Positions 9,625 through 20,000 of a stretch of 64,000 nucleotides of DNA are shown in pieces (position 1 is the first letter of the stretch; each line of letters starts with the position of its first letter). The notes beneath the pieces are model-generated. The model made no database searches and was not told the origin of the DNA. It saw only the letters and a program-made list of their open reading frames with translations. The stretch lies in assembly GCF_000373105.1 (NCBI RefSeq), contig NZ_KB890414.1, positions 113,620-177,619 on the forward strand, read 5' to 3'. Position numbers and translations under genes: made by a program. Source of the stretch: Neolewinella persica DSM 23188 (lineage in GTDB: Bacteria; Bacteroidota; Bacteroidia; Chitinophagales; Saprospiraceae).

Positions 9625-10929
9625 TTATCCACCGAAATCATCAAAGGCGATGTTTTCGTCTGGCACACCAAGCTCATCCAAGGCCTTGATGACCGACTGG
9701 TTCATCATCGGAGGGCCACAGAAGTAGTACTCGATCTCTTCCGGCTCGGGGTGCTTAGAGAGGTACTGCTCCATTACTACGGGCATAATGTATCCTTTGA
9801 AGCCGTCACCCGCAGCGTCAATGTCTTCCTTGACTTTCCAATTGTCTTCGGGCTGGGGGTTGTCCAGTGCGACGTAGAACTTAAAGTTAGGAAACTCTTT
9901 TTCGATCTCGCGGAACTGGTCGATGTAGAACAGCTCGCGCTTGGTCCGCCCGCCGTACCAGTAAGAAACCTTACGATCAGTGGTCTTGAGGGTATGGAAC
10001 AAGTGGAAAAGGTGGCTGCGAAGCGGGGCCATACCGGCACCACCGCCAACGTAAACCATCTCTTTTTTAGTCGGCTTAATGAAGAACTCTCCGTAAGGAC
10101 CGGAGATCGTCACCTTATCACCTGGCTTCTGGTCGAAGACGTAACTGGAACAAACGCCTGGGTTAACGTCCATCCAGCCGTTCTTCTTACGGTCAAACGG
10201 CGGCGTGGCGATACGAATGTTGAGCATGATGATGTCGCCCTCCGCCGGGTGGTTGGCCATGGAGTAGGCACGGAATTGCTCTTCGTCGTTGACCATCTTG
10301 AGGTCCCACAACTTAAAGTTATCCCACTCGCTTTGGAACTTTTTCGGGTCATCGCCATGGTGTTCGGGGTGCCCCTCAATGTCTATGTTCTTAAAATCGA
10401 CAGTGACTACCGGTACATCGATCTGGATATAGCCTCCAGATTCAAAATCCATCGTCTCGCCTTCCGGCAGCTGTACTACAAACTCCTTAATAAAGGAAGC
10501 CACGTTGTAGTTGGACTTAACCGTACATTCGAACTTCTTGATGCCGAAGATTTCTGCGGGAATCTGAACCTCCATGTCTTCACGCACCTTCACCTGACAA
10601 GCCAGGCGTTTGTGCTCCGCTACTTCACGACGGGTGAGGTGATTGAGTTCAGTTGGGAGTACATCACCACCGCCGGAAGGGATATGACACTCACACATTG
10701 CGCAAGTACCACCACCGCCACAGGCAGAAGGCAGGAAGATATTTTGGTCGGAAAGTGCGGAGAGCAGATTGGTTCCCGGCTGAATCATCAGCGGGTTTTC
10801 CGTATCGCCGTTTACGACGATTTTGACCTCTCCCTGGGGGACAAGGCGCTTGCGAGCGACCAGCAGCAAAGAAATTAGCGCCAGTACTACCGCAGTGAAG
10901 ATCAAAACCGCAAAGAGAATCGTAGTCAT
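9625..10929 (-). CDS. nqrF: Na+-translocating NADH:quinone reductase subunit F
   Basis: NqrF is the NADH-oxidising entry subunit of the sodium-pumping quinone reductase. The 434-residue protein has an N-terminal membrane helix (about 4-24). A plant-type 2Fe-2S ferredoxin domain follows with Cys70, Cys76, Cys79 and Cys111. The FAD domain shows FRAYSMANH and the NADH-binding domain [16 protein letters not shown]. The C-terminal aromatic region ends the protein as in ferredoxin-NADP reductase relatives. It is the last gene of nqrABCDEF and is followed by a strong terminator. A 174-bp gap to nqrE, wider than the other gaps, contains a weak GGGAG/CTCCC hairpin followed by T residues, so partial termination before nqrF is possible. 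Confidence 0.97.
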   Translation of the reverse strand: MTTILFAVLIFTAVVLALISLLLVARKRLVPQGEVKIVVNGDTENPLMIQPGTNLLSALSDQNIFLPSACGGGGTCAMCECHIPSGGGDVLPTELNHLTRREVAEHKRLACQVKVREDMEVQIPAEIFGIKKFECTVKSNYNVASFIKEFVVQLPEGETMDFESGGYIQIDVPVVTVDFKNIDIEGHPEHHGDDPKKFQSEWDNFKLWDLKMVNDEEQFRAYSMANHPAEGDIIMLNIRIATPPFDRKKNGWMDVNPGVCSSYVFDQKPGDKVTISGPYGEFFIKPTKKEMVYVGGGAGMAPLRSHLFHLFHTLKTTDRKVSYWYGGRTKRELFYIDQFREIEKEFPNFKFYVALDNPQPEDNWKVKEDIDAAGDGFKGYIMPVVMEQYLSKHPEPEEIEYYFCGPPMMNQSVIKALDELGVPDENIAFDDFGG

Positions 10930-11103
10930 CTTATTCGGTGTTTAAAGGTTGAAAACCGCCAAAAGGGAAGTTTCATTTATTGTAAAAGCTAAAGCCGGAA
11001 AGTACACCGGTAGTTCAGCAATTTGTGTCAAAAAAAAGGAATAAGGATAGCAGGGATAAAAGGGAGGTGATTACTCCCCTTACTCCTTTTCTTCCTTTTG
11101 CCT

Positions 11104-11712
11104 TTACTTAGCCGGGCTCCAACCTCCGAACACCGCCGGATCGATACCCGAGAGCGAAAGGAATGCCAGGCCCATAAGGCCGGTAAGCAGGAAGGCCATA
11201 CCGAGACCGCGCAGCGCAGGAGGCACGTTGCTGTAGCGGATGCGCTCCCGGATAGCGGCAATAGCGATGATGGCCAGGAACCAACCGAAACCACCTCCGA
11301 GGCCGAAGGCTACGGATTCAGACAGGTTGTACTCACGGCTAACCATAAAGAGGCTACCACCAAGGATGGCACAGTTTACCGTAATCAACGGCAGGAAGAT
11401 ACCAAGAGCCGCATATAGGCTGGGGCTGAACTTCTCCACCACCATTTCTACCAGCTGTACCATTGAAGCAATTACCGCGATAAAGACAATGAACCGCAGG
11501 AATTCTACTTCGAAGCTAACCAGCAGGTATTCGTTGATCAACCAGTTAATCGGCATCGTGATGCCAAGTACGAAGATCACCGCCAGACCAAGACCAAAGG
11601 CCGTTTTAAGGGATTTGGATACGGCCAGGAAGGAACACATGCCCAGGAAGTAAGCCAGGATCATGTTCTCGATGAACGCCGACCGGATAAAGATATTTAT
11701 GAAATCGCCCAT
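11104..11712 (-). CDS. nqrE: Na+-translocating NADH:quinone reductase subunit E
   Basis: NqrE is a small integral membrane subunit that, with NqrD, forms part of the sodium and electron path and coordinates an intramembrane iron centre. The 202-residue sequence starts with FINIFIRSAFIENMILAYFL, typical of the family, with the conserved FLGMCSFLAVS and GLGLAVIFV segments. A second half, AILGGSLFMV, repeats the inverted-topology pattern shared with NqrD and RnfA/E. The length is normal. It is in the nqr operon order between nqrD and nqrF, separated from nqrD by about 100 bp of simple-sequence inverted repeats. Confidence 0.97.
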   Translation of the reverse strand: MGDFINIFIRSAFIENMILAYFLGMCSFLAVSKSLKTAFGLGLAVIFVLGITMPINWLINEYLLVSFEVEFLRFIVFIAVIASMVQLVEMVVEKFSPSLYAALGIFLPLITVNCAILGGSLFMVSREYNLSESVAFGLGGGFGWFLAIIAIAAIRERIRYSNVPPALRGLGMAFLLTGLMGLAFLSLSGIDPAVFGGWSPAK

Positions 11713-11815
11713 TAGGAGTGATTGTTAATTGTTAATTGGAAATTCTTGATTGTTAATTGATCGTTCTCAACTGGAGGTGTCTGATTTACAATCACCAATC
11801 AAGAATTAACAATCA
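11713..11815. repeat. AT-rich simple-phrase repeats between nqrD and nqrE
   Basis: The spacer is built from repeated ATTGTTAATT and TTCTTGATTG phrases on both strands. Stretches such as TTCTTGATTG near the nqrE side have complements in CAATCAAGAA near the nqrD stop, so the RNA could fold as an intercistronic hairpin. Confidence 0.6.
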
Positions 11816-12544
11816 TTAAGAAATGTCGACCAGTTTCGGGTTACGTGAACGCTGAATCCAAATCAGGACAGCAATGACAAACATGGCGGCGACAGACATA
11901 ACCATCAGGTTGTTGTTGGCGTACCAGCCAAAGAAGGTGTTACCCCACTGGCCGGCGGTAGCCGTATCGATCCAGTATTGAGGGCCTGCACCAATGATGT
12001 TCATCGCTATGCCGGAACCGGCAAACAAGCTGCCTTTACCGAAAATTTCCCGCACGGCACCAACCACAACAAGGATCAGTCCGTAGCCAAGGCCGTTACC
12101 GATGCCATCAAGGAAAGACCGCCAGGGCTTATTGGCCATTGCGAATGCTTCCAGGCGGCCCATCACGATACAGTTAGTAATGATCAAACCGATGTAAACC
12201 GAGAGTTGCTTATAGACCGGGTAGTTGATGGCCTTGAGTGCTTCGTTCACCAGTGTTACCAGCGTAGCGATGATAACCAGCTGCACGATAAGACGGACAG
12301 CCTTCGGGATCGTATTCCGGAGGATGGAAGTTGCCAGACTGGAGAAAGCACAAACAAAAACTACCGCCACCGCCATTACCAGCGACGGGTAGATGAGTGA
12401 GGTTACGGCCAGTGCAGAACAAACGCCGAGTACCTGAATGGTGATCGGGTTATTGTCCAGCAACGGGTCGGTCAATAATGCCTTTTCTTTTTTGCCAAAC
12501 AAGGGTTCCTTTTCGGCGACTTTAGCTTCGGTTGATGTAGCCAT
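11816..12544 (-). CDS. nqrD: Na+-translocating NADH:quinone reductase subunit D
   Basis: NqrD is the integral membrane partner of NqrE. The 242-residue protein has a longer hydrophilic N-terminus (about 28 residues, rich in Lys and Glu) than the roughly 210-residue family norm. DNNPITIQVLGVCSALAVT then begins the conserved region. Family features include NCIVMGRLEAFAMAN and the DGIGNGLGYGLILV helix. It lies between nqrC (about 45 bp upstream) and nqrE. Six membrane helices are expected from the hydrophobic pattern. Confidence 0.96.
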   Translation of the reverse strand: MATSTEAKVAEKEPLFGKKEKALLTDPLLDNNPITIQVLGVCSALAVTSLIYPSLVMAVAVVFVCAFSSLATSILRNTIPKAVRLIVQLVIIATLVTLVNEALKAINYPVYKQLSVYIGLIITNCIVMGRLEAFAMANKPWRSFLDGIGNGLGYGLILVVVGAVREIFGKGSLFAGSGIAMNIIGAGPQYWIDTATAGQWGNTFFGWYANNNLMVMSVAAMFVIAVLIWIQRSRNPKLVDIS

Positions 12545-12589
12545 AATATATGGTTGTTGTTCGTCGGTGGGGTAAACCGTCGGGGCTTT

Positions 12590-13327
12590 TTATTGGAGGT
12601 TCATGCTGGTGGGGCCTTCGGCGTCCTCCATGTAAGGTTCGTAGGCTTTGAGGCCATCGTAGAGCATTTTGGTCACGCCGTCGGCAGTAACCGTGGCACC
12701 GCTGAGGCCGTCCACTTCGTGCTCCATATCGATGGCACCGCCCTTACGGACGTAGACGGAGACATACTTGTCACCATCGTAAATTTTCTTGCCGACAAAC
12801 TGCGCCTTCCACGCATTATTGTCTTTGATTTCGGCACCGAGGCCCGGGGTTTCACCAGCGTGGTCGAAGGAAACGCCGGCTACGGTGTTCATGTCTTCCT
12901 CCAGGGCGATGTTGCCCCAGATTGCGTCCCACAGACCAGAGCCGCGTACGCTGAAGATATAGAAAGACTTACCGTCAAGCGACACCTCGTAAACGGGGTA
13001 CATACGCTCGGCTTCTGGCTTCTTGCGTTCCTTGGCCATGTCGACATCAATCGCCTTAATGCTCTCAACGGAAGCTCCATCGGCGGTAACAACTGCCTGT
13101 TCTACCTGCTTTTCGAAAATGTCCAGCACTTCCTGATCGGACAAGCTGGCAACGGCTTTCCCGGCTTCCTCCAGTGGAGTAGCAATGGCCTCAAGGATCT
13201 GTCGCTTGTTGAAGATGTCTTCGTTCTTGGAAGCAATTGGCTCGAGAACCACCTTTGAACCGGCCAGCAGCAGTGCAACTACTACGGTCATGACCAAAGC
13301 AAAAATATAGATGTATCTGGTACTCAT
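12590..13327 (-). CDS. nqrC: Na+-translocating NADH:quinone reductase subunit C
   Basis: NqrC carries a covalently bound FMN on the periplasmic side of the complex. The 245-residue protein has one N-terminal helix (about 7-24) and an FMN-binding domain. The domain has the flavinylation motif SGATVT (Thr212 the likely attachment site) and GETPGLGAEI upstream of it. Covalent attachment needs the transferase ApbE, which is not in this window. The spacer before it, toward nqrB, holds an inverted pair of the dispersed GC-rich motif. Confidence 0.96.
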   Translation of the reverse strand: MSTRYIYIFALVMTVVVALLLAGSKVVLEPIASKNEDIFNKRQILEAIATPLEEAGKAVASLSDQEVLDIFEKQVEQAVVTADGASVESIKAIDVDMAKERKKPEAERMYPVYEVSLDGKSFYIFSVRGSGLWDAIWGNIALEEDMNTVAGVSFDHAGETPGLGAEIKDNNAWKAQFVGKKIYDGDKYVSVYVRKGGAIDMEHEVDGLSGATVTADGVTKMLYDGLKAYEPYMEDAEGPTSMNLQ

Positions 13328-13353
13328 GGTTATTAGTTTTTAGTTCTTTAGCT

Positions 13354-13449
13354 GGGCGAGGCCGCAGGTACAAAAAGGTTTTTTGTAGGCGCAAGGTTCG
13401 TAACACCGTTCCTTGCTTTAGTCCTTTTCATTGCACCTGCGTTCTCGCC
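13354..13449. repeat. Inverted pair of the dispersed GC-rich motif between nqrB and nqrC
   Basis: Left arm GGCGAGGCCGCAGGTACAA and right arm TTGCACCTGCGTTCTCGCC are inverted copies, 16 of 19 positions paired. An AT-richer centre of about 57 bp separates them. The element sits inside the nqr operon. Confidence 0.75.
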
Positions 13450-13472
13450 ATATAACGCCTGACGAGGTTACT

Positions 13473-14885
13473 TTATGTAGTTGCCCCGCGCCTAAAAGAA
13501 GTATCGTGTAAAGCTCCCGACTTCGTAGCCGCCGAATCAGCATCATAAATGTGCGTGGCTCCACGCATCGTGATCAACTCTTTGCGTTGTTCGGCCATTG
13601 CCGACGTACGCTTGGCGCGGCGGTTCATATTGGCCTCGTAGACGTAGTGGTCGATAAGCGGAGCGAAGGTGTTGAGCAGCAAAATGGAAAGCATCCAGCC
13701 TTCGGGGTAAGCCGGGTTCATCACGCGAATGATGAGACCGATGAAGGCGATCAGAAAACCGTAGATCCACTTACCCGTGGGGGTGTCCGCACTGGAAACC
13801 GGGTCGGTAGCCATGAAGGTAATCGCAAACAGGAAGCTGCCCATGATCATTTGGTAGTACCACGGGATGGCCATGAACTTGAAGACGCCGGGAGTGTCCG
13901 CCGTCAATTCGGCAGGAGAAATAGCATTCATCATAAGCGCACAGACCACGAAGCCGATCAGGCCGCCGAAGATCACGCGATAATCCGCAATTTTGGTTAC
14001 AATCAGGAAGACCATACCGATAATGATCAACGGCACACTCATTTCACCAATAGAGCCGGGGATACCGCCCCAGAACATCTGGTCCGTAGAGTACACTGCT
14101 GTCACGCCTTCCCAACCTTCTTTAGCAGCAATGCCAAGCGGTGTTGCTCCGGTCCAACCGTCAACAACAGCCGCGCCACCAGCACCGAAGGTGCTGCCGC
14201 CGAAGAAGCCGAAGATCGAATCAAAGACACCGTAGATCCAGCCATAGGCCTGGCCAAAGTGCTCGGTGCCTACCTTCTCAATACCCGCAATCCAAACTTC
14301 ATCGCCGGAAATAGTAGTAGGGTAAGCAAAGAAGATGAACACACGTGCGAGCAGGGCAACGTTCCAAATGTTCATACCCGTCCCACCAAAGGCTTCTTTA
14401 CCGAGGATAACGGCAAAAGCAATGGCGATGGCGAGCCAAAGCAATGGAATATCGGGTGGCATGATCAAGGGAATCAGGGCACCAGAAACCAGGAAGCCTT
14501 CCTCTACGCTGTGTCCCTTACGGGCAGCATAGATGAATTCGATTCCCAGACCGACGACGTGCGTTACGATGAAGATCGGGATGATCTTGATCAGACCATA
14601 CACGAGCTTGAGGTGAAAACCCTCCAGTAAACCGGTGTGCTCTCCCAACGATACGAAGTGCTGGTGACCAATGTTCCAGGTACCAAAAACGTAGAGCAAC
14701 TGGAGCGCAAGTACCACGTGCACCATCAGGCGCTTAAGGTCCATGCCATCCTTGATGTGCGTCCCGCCCGTTGTAACGGTATCGGGTTGGAAGAGAAAAG
14801 TGTAAAAGGCGTCGAAAGTCGTGTGGGCCAATTTATTCTCCTTGGCCGGCTCAAACTTTTTGACGAAATCGTGTAATGCTTTCAT
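13473..14885 (-). CDS. nqrB: Na+-translocating NADH:quinone reductase subunit B
   Basis: NqrB is the large membrane subunit. It binds a covalent FMN and riboflavin and forms the main part of the sodium channel and quinone site. The 470-residue protein has about ten hydrophobic helices. The flavinylation motif TGAT (Thr248) lies in DGWTGATPLG, and the FLVSGALIPLIMPPDIP and ATDPVSSADTPTGKW segments are typical. A C-terminal hydrophilic tail of about 40 residues after NMNRRAKRTSA makes it longer than the usual 410-415. It follows nqrA by about 48 bp. Confidence 0.97.
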   Translation of the reverse strand: MKALHDFVKKFEPAKENKLAHTTFDAFYTFLFQPDTVTTGGTHIKDGMDLKRLMVHVVLALQLLYVFGTWNIGHQHFVSLGEHTGLLEGFHLKLVYGLIKIIPIFIVTHVVGLGIEFIYAARKGHSVEEGFLVSGALIPLIMPPDIPLLWLAIAIAFAVILGKEAFGGTGMNIWNVALLARVFIFFAYPTTISGDEVWIAGIEKVGTEHFGQAYGWIYGVFDSIFGFFGGSTFGAGGAAVVDGWTGATPLGIAAKEGWEGVTAVYSTDQMFWGGIPGSIGEMSVPLIIIGMVFLIVTKIADYRVIFGGLIGFVVCALMMNAISPAELTADTPGVFKFMAIPWYYQMIMGSFLFAITFMATDPVSSADTPTGKWIYGFLIAFIGLIIRVMNPAYPEGWMLSILLLNTFAPLIDHYVYEANMNRRAKRTSAMAEQRKELITMRGATHIYDADSAATKSGALHDTSFRRGATT

Positions 14886-14933
14886 ATTGCTATTCTAGCT
14901 GAGACGACCGAGAGGCCGCCGATTGTTCTTAAT

Positions 14934-16550
14934 TTATCCCTGTGCAATCATCGTGTCGAGCCCTTCACGCAAAATTCGCTGCAGGGGCTGCTTGGAAACA
15001 CAGGCGAATTCCGCCAGGGCCACATCTTCTTCCACAAGTTCGTAGATACCAAGTCCTTCCATCGATTCGAAGTCGTTGACCATGATCGATTTCATGAGCT
15101 GCTGGGTGTAAACATCCATGGGCATTACCTGCTCATAGACATTGTTGACCACAAAGGCACGTTTTTCACCGTGGGTGTTGGTCGTAGCCGCAAAATCACT
15201 GAACGTCGGAATGGTAGCTGAAACCGAAGCCCGTGGCTTAAGTGGTAGCAACCAGCCGAAAATCTCTGCTTCGTTGCCTTCCGCCAGAACCGTGATTTGA
15301 TCATCGAAGAAACCGAGGTAACCGTCGGTACCAACAGCATCGCCGGTCAGGACATCCCCGCTGATAACGCGAGCGTTCTCGAGGGTTTCACCTTTCAGCA
15401 AATCGCCGATGTTGGCACCAGCGTACGTACGGACGTGGCGCGGGTTGCTCAGGGGAGCTCCGGCGAGCGCAATCACACGCTCGGTGGAGTAACGACCGTT
15501 TTTGAACAGCTCACCGAGGAGGATGACGGAGTTGACGTCAAGGGTCCAAACGGTATTCTCACCGTTGCCAACCGGGTGGATGTGGTGCATCTGTACACCA
15601 ACGTTGCCAACCGGATGCTTCCCCATGAAGTAACGGTGCTCCGCACCGTTGACCCGGCTAAAGCCCGTTTCTGCGGGCTCCCGCCCGTCGAGACCAAGGT
15701 AAACGATACCTGGCGTAAGGCGGTTCAGCAGGTCGATACCTGCCTGGAAAACATCTTCACGACCAGCCAGCTGTAGTTTGCTGTCGGGTGCCAGGGGCGC
15801 TGAATCAAAAGTAGACACGAAAATGTCACGGGGCGTCACCTCCGGATCTGCAATAACATTATAAGGACGTTGCCGGATGGCAGGCCAGGCACCGCTTCCC
15901 AACAGAAACTCGACGAGTTCCTCACGGGTAGCGTTTGCAGCAGGAACATCGTAGCTACGGCTTTCCTGTTCCTTGCCTGCCAGGATAACGATGCTGGCAA
16001 TGGAACGCTTCAGGCCACGATTGATCTCAATCACCTCACCACCAACGGGGGAGACGAATTTGATCCGGTCCATCTTTTTATCGTAGAAGACCACATCGCC
16101 GGCTTTGACAATGTCGCCAACTTCAACGACCACCTTAGGGATGGGCATCAGGCCGGGAAAATCTGGTGGCATGATGGCAAAGCGAACGGCCTGCACGTCG
16201 GTATCGATAGATTTAGCAGCCACGCCTTCCAGCGGGATGTCAAAACCTTTGTTCAGTTTATAGCTGTGCTTCCCGTCCAGGTAAGCCGGTGCCTTCTTAC
16301 TGAACAGCTCGTTGAGCCTTGGGTACAGCCCCATATTGGCCTTTTCACCGTTGATGCCGGATTCGTTGGACTCGATAACCATGAAGTTATCCGCCACGCT
16401 GATCACGATAAAAAAGAAGATGAGCAGAGCTACGGCAGCAAGGCCGTAAAAGAGCATGTTTCCGCCACCAGCCGAAGCCTGAGACTGAAAAGAAAGGTTG
16501 ACCAATGCCATCAGAGCGAGGCTACCGATCAGTCGCTTAAGAGATTTCAT
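14934..16550 (-). CDS. nqrA: Na+-translocating NADH:quinone reductase subunit A with N-terminal membrane extension
   Basis: NqrA is normally a soluble cytoplasmic subunit of about 445 residues that starts near the KGLDLPIAG-type motif. Here the equivalent HSYKLNKGFDIPLEG begins near residue 90 of 538. The extra N-terminus has one hydrophobic segment at about 7-20 (signal-like, ending SQASA) and a clear transmembrane helix at about 33-54 (FYGLAAVALLIFFFIV). A charged linker follows. The remainder matches NqrA, including MPPDFPGLMPIPKVVVEVGD and DSVILLGELFKNGRY-like parts. Two membrane passes would leave the NqrA domain in the cytoplasm as expected. It is the first gene of the operon and is preceded by a TAACTTTG box. 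Confidence 0.93.
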   Translation of the reverse strand: MKSLKRLIGSLALMALVNLSFQSQASAGGGNMLFYGLAAVALLIFFFIVISVADNFMVIESNESGINGEKANMGLYPRLNELFSKKAPAYLDGKHSYKLNKGFDIPLEGVAAKSIDTDVQAVRFAIMPPDFPGLMPIPKVVVEVGDIVKAGDVVFYDKKMDRIKFVSPVGGEVIEINRGLKRSIASIVILAGKEQESRSYDVPAANATREELVEFLLGSGAWPAIRQRPYNVIADPEVTPRDIFVSTFDSAPLAPDSKLQLAGREDVFQAGIDLLNRLTPGIVYLGLDGREPAETGFSRVNGAEHRYFMGKHPVGNVGVQMHHIHPVGNGENTVWTLDVNSVILLGELFKNGRYSTERVIALAGAPLSNPRHVRTYAGANIGDLLKGETLENARVISGDVLTGDAVGTDGYLGFFDDQITVLAEGNEAEIFGWLLPLKPRASVSATIPTFSDFAATTNTHGEKRAFVVNNVYEQVMPMDVYTQQLMKSIMVNDFESMEGLGIYELVEEDVALAEFACVSKQPLQRILREGLDTMIAQG

Positions 16551-16580
16551 ACGCTTGATTGCGTTAAAACTAAGATAAGA

Positions 16581-16653
16581 GGCTGAGATCAGCCCGAAAA
16601 TGCTCGAAAAACCGCCATTTTATTAGGAGGTTTTCGAGTTTGCCGCAAAGTTA
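16581..16653 (-). promoter_or_regulatory. nqr operon promoter -7 box and leader hairpins
   Basis: A perfect TAnnTTTG box (TAACTTTG) lies at 16646-16653 on the minus strand. It predicts a leader of about 90 nt for nqrA. The leader contains CTCGAAAA (16631-16638) paired with TTTTCGAG (16603-16610), extended by neighbouring CC/GG pairs. A second small hairpin, GGCTGA/TCAGCC, lies at 16581-16594. I see no convincing -33 TTTG. Confidence 0.55.
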
Positions 16654-16750
16654 CAACTTCAGAAGGTTCTAAGCTAGAAAGTTAGGCGCATGTTGAACCG
16701 CAGCTACTATTTAGATTGAATATAATTAAGGCCACTACTTGGAAGTCTTC

Positions 16751-16875
16751 CCGGGCGCGGACGCAGGTGCCTTAGGAAAAATTCAGGAGCAGGGTAACCA
16801 TAATCTCCGCCCATTGCATTGTTGACCATCTGCCCGGCTTACCAATCTCACCCCTGCACCTGCGTCCGCGCCCGG
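16751..16875. repeat. Perfect inverted pair of the dispersed GC-rich motif
   Basis: CCGGGCGCGGACGCAGGTGC at 16751-16770 is the exact complement of the sequence at 16856-16875, with an 85-bp centre. It occupies the divergent spacer between nqrA and the giant T9SS gene, outside the predicted nqr promoter. Confidence 0.9.
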
Positions 16876-16975
16876 TACTTCTTTAAACATCTGGTAACAA
16901 CTCCCCCTTCCCGTGTCATTAATCACCGTCCGGTAATTGTCCAACGCCACAAATCGTCCAACAATGGAAAGGGTG

Positions 16976-16983
16976 TATCTTTG
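16976..16983 (+). promoter_or_regulatory. TAnnTTTG -7 box for the giant T9SS gene
   Basis: TATCTTTG matches the Bacteroidota -7 consensus exactly. It lies about 41 bp before the chosen start at 17024. This argues against the upstream in-frame ATG at 16937. No good -33 TTTG at the expected distance. Confidence 0.45.
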
Positions 16984-17023
16984 GTATGTTTTTAAGATTC
17001 CCTATTCCATAGTCCCTGCCCAT

Positions 17024-20000
17024 ATGAGATTTTCTGCCTTTTTGCTGCGTACCAGCCTGCTCGGTCTTTTTGTACTTTCCAGCCTCCTTAACCTTTCCGC
17101 CGCCGACTATTACTGGATCGGCGGGACCGGCAACTGGTCCGACATCAGCCACTGGGCTACGACCTCGGGAGGCGTCACCACCCACGCACAAGCCCCCGGT
17201 TCGGACGACGACGTTTATTTTGACGCCAATTCCTTTACTGGCCCCGGCCAAACGGTGACCCTAAATACGGACATCATCTTTTGCCGGAATCTCGACTGGC
17301 GAGGTGCTACAGGCACTCCTACCTTTACTGGAGGACGCAGCGTAACCGTCATGGTCTACGGTTCCCTGGAACTGATCCCCGCCATGACCTACACGATGAA
17401 TGGCAGCATCGTTTTTACCGGAGACCTGCCGGACAACACCGTTAACTTCAGCGCCAATTTAGCTGGAACGAACCTCACCTTTTCGGGTGGTGGTGACTGG
17501 ACGCTGACCGGCCCCGTTGCGGTAGACAGTACGCTTTTTTTCAACGAAGGCACGTTGAGCACCGACGGCCAACCCGTAACCACCGGCTATTTTCGCAGTG
17601 ACACGGACGCCAGCCGGACACTGAATTTGGGTGCCTCCCGCCTCACCATCCGTAAAAACACCTGGCGGCCTTACCCGGAGGCCTATGCCACCATCACCTG
17701 GCCTTCATTATGGATCGATGCCCGTAACCTGACACTGGATGCCGGCACCTCCACCGTTACCTTAAGGGGCAACCGAACGGATCTTTATTTTGAGGGTCCG
17801 GGCACGCTCGCTTTCAACGAAGTCGTCCTCGATGCAGCTATGGGTAATTCCCGCCTGATCCGGTGGGGCGATCAAAACGGTTTTGGCACCGAGCCTACGG
17901 TCAGTTTCGCCCGGTTGGATCTGTTCCATCGTACGGAACTGAGCGGAAGCTACGCCTTTGATCAACTGGAATTGCATCCTGGCCAGCAGTACCGCTTCCG
18001 CAGCGGAGACACCTTCACCATCGGCGACCTGGTGGCCGTGGGAGATTGCCAGGGAGACATCGATCTGGGCGGAACGGACGCCGGAACGCCGGCCATCTTC
18101 ACCTCCTCTGCTCCAATCACGGCCGATTTCGTAACCCTGAGTTCACTACAAGCCGGTGGAGCGGGCAGCTTCACTGCCAATAACGCCATCGACCTGGGCG
18201 GCAATACCGGTTGGACACTGAACCAACGGCCTACGTCGGATTTCTACTGGATCGGTGGCACCGGGAACTGGAACGACCCGATGCATTGGTCGGCCACCAG
18301 CGGTGGCCCGGCCAGCGGCTGCGTCCCTTCGCTGGCCGATGATGTTTACTTCGATGGCAATTCCTTCTCCGCCACCGGGCAGACCGTAAACGTCAACATA
18401 GAAAATGCTGGTTGCCGCAATATGAGCTGGGCGGCGGCGACCTTCCGCCCCTTCTTTGCCGGGCCCGACGATCACCGAATGCGGGTAGCAGGGTCACTTG
18501 CCTTTACGCAAAACATGGAGCATACTTTCGCGGGGAGCTACTTCTTCACTTCCAGCATGATGGGTAATACCCTGACCAGTGCCGGCCAGGACTTCAACCA
18601 GGACGTCACCTTCGAGGGGAGTGGTGAATGGACGCTTACCGATAGCCTCCACGTCGAGTACTTCCTGTACTTCCGCTCTGGGACACTACGGACCAACGAC
18701 CAGGCGGTAAACACCAACTTTTTCTGGGCCAATACCAGCGACGTAAGGGAGCTCTATTTGGGAGGTTCATACATAACGCTGGAATCCCGGAACAACATTT
18801 ATTTCTACTCCGAAATGCAGTTACTGGCTGATAACCTGACTTTCGACGCCGGCACCTCGGTCATCGAGTTTACGGGCGGCTACAACGGAGGACTTTATGC
18901 TTACGGGAACGGGGCCTTGACCTTAAACGTAGTCCTTTTCAGCTCCACTTATGGTTCCTTGTATCAGTCCATCTTCGATCCAGCAAACCCTTCTCCGCTT
19001 GCTGTCGATTCCCTGCTCTATTATAACTCCGGATCACTGGGCGGGGAGAATAACATCAATTACCTCTACTTCCAGCCCGGCCGTACTTATGAACTGGCCA
19101 ACGGCAGCACGCAAAACATAACGGAGCTCGACGCCGGTGGAAGCTGCGACGCAGGTCACACTAACATCATTCATTCTTACCCTGAAACGACTTCCTCCAT
19201 CAGCCTGCCGCCCGGTCAAAGTTTTGACCGGCTATTCTTGCAGGGCATTACCGTCACGGGCGGTGCGCCAGCGATCGCCAATAACTCTGTAGACGGCGGT
19301 GGAAATTCTGGCTGGACGATCAATGAAGAAGCCAGCCGGACCCTCTACTGGGTAGGTGGTGACGGTGATGGTGACTGGTTCGACCGGGCTCACTGGTCCC
19401 TGACCTCCGGCGGGATGGGGGGAGAATGTGTTCCCACTCCGATTGATGATGTTATTTTCGACGAGGGTAGCCCGCTTTCGCCGGGCATCGGCTTCAGCGT
19501 GATCAACGGCACCACCAACACCGTCTTTTGCCACAACATTGACTGGACTGCAGGGCTTACCGTTCCGGTTTATTTTCAGGTTAATCAACTGCGGGTCGCG
19601 GGTAGCTTTACCAACCGTTCCACAGCCCTAAATTTTCAGTCTAACCCCGTCATTTTCTACGGAGCCGAAGATCAAACCATTACCACTGGCGGGATACGTT
19701 TTTACCAATTCATAATGCGGCCGACCGGCACTTATACCTTCCTCGATGATTTGGAAGGGGAAGACATCGTCCACCAAACCGGTACCGTCAACTTCGCCAA
19801 CCAGCTGGCAGAACTACGGCACATCAGGGTAGAATTCAGTGTCAACCCCAAATTCCTAAATCTGGGAAGTACACACTTCAAAATATACGGTGAAACAGAT
19901 CCTTACATCCGCGGGCTGTACGTGTACAGCGATTCTAAAGTTACCATTGACCCCGGCACTTCTTTACTGGAATTTACTGGTTTTAATGCCGACATAGACG

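Noticed and set aside
9598-10878. A 426-residue plus-strand frame opposite nqrF
   Set aside because: It is the complement of a certain nqrF with intact Fe-S, FAD and NADH motifs. The antisense frame has no recognisable domain.
13551-14630. A 359-residue plus-strand frame opposite nqrB
   Set aside because: It is a shadow of nqrB. Its Asp/His-rich, low-hydrophobic composition is typical of antisense to a membrane protein.
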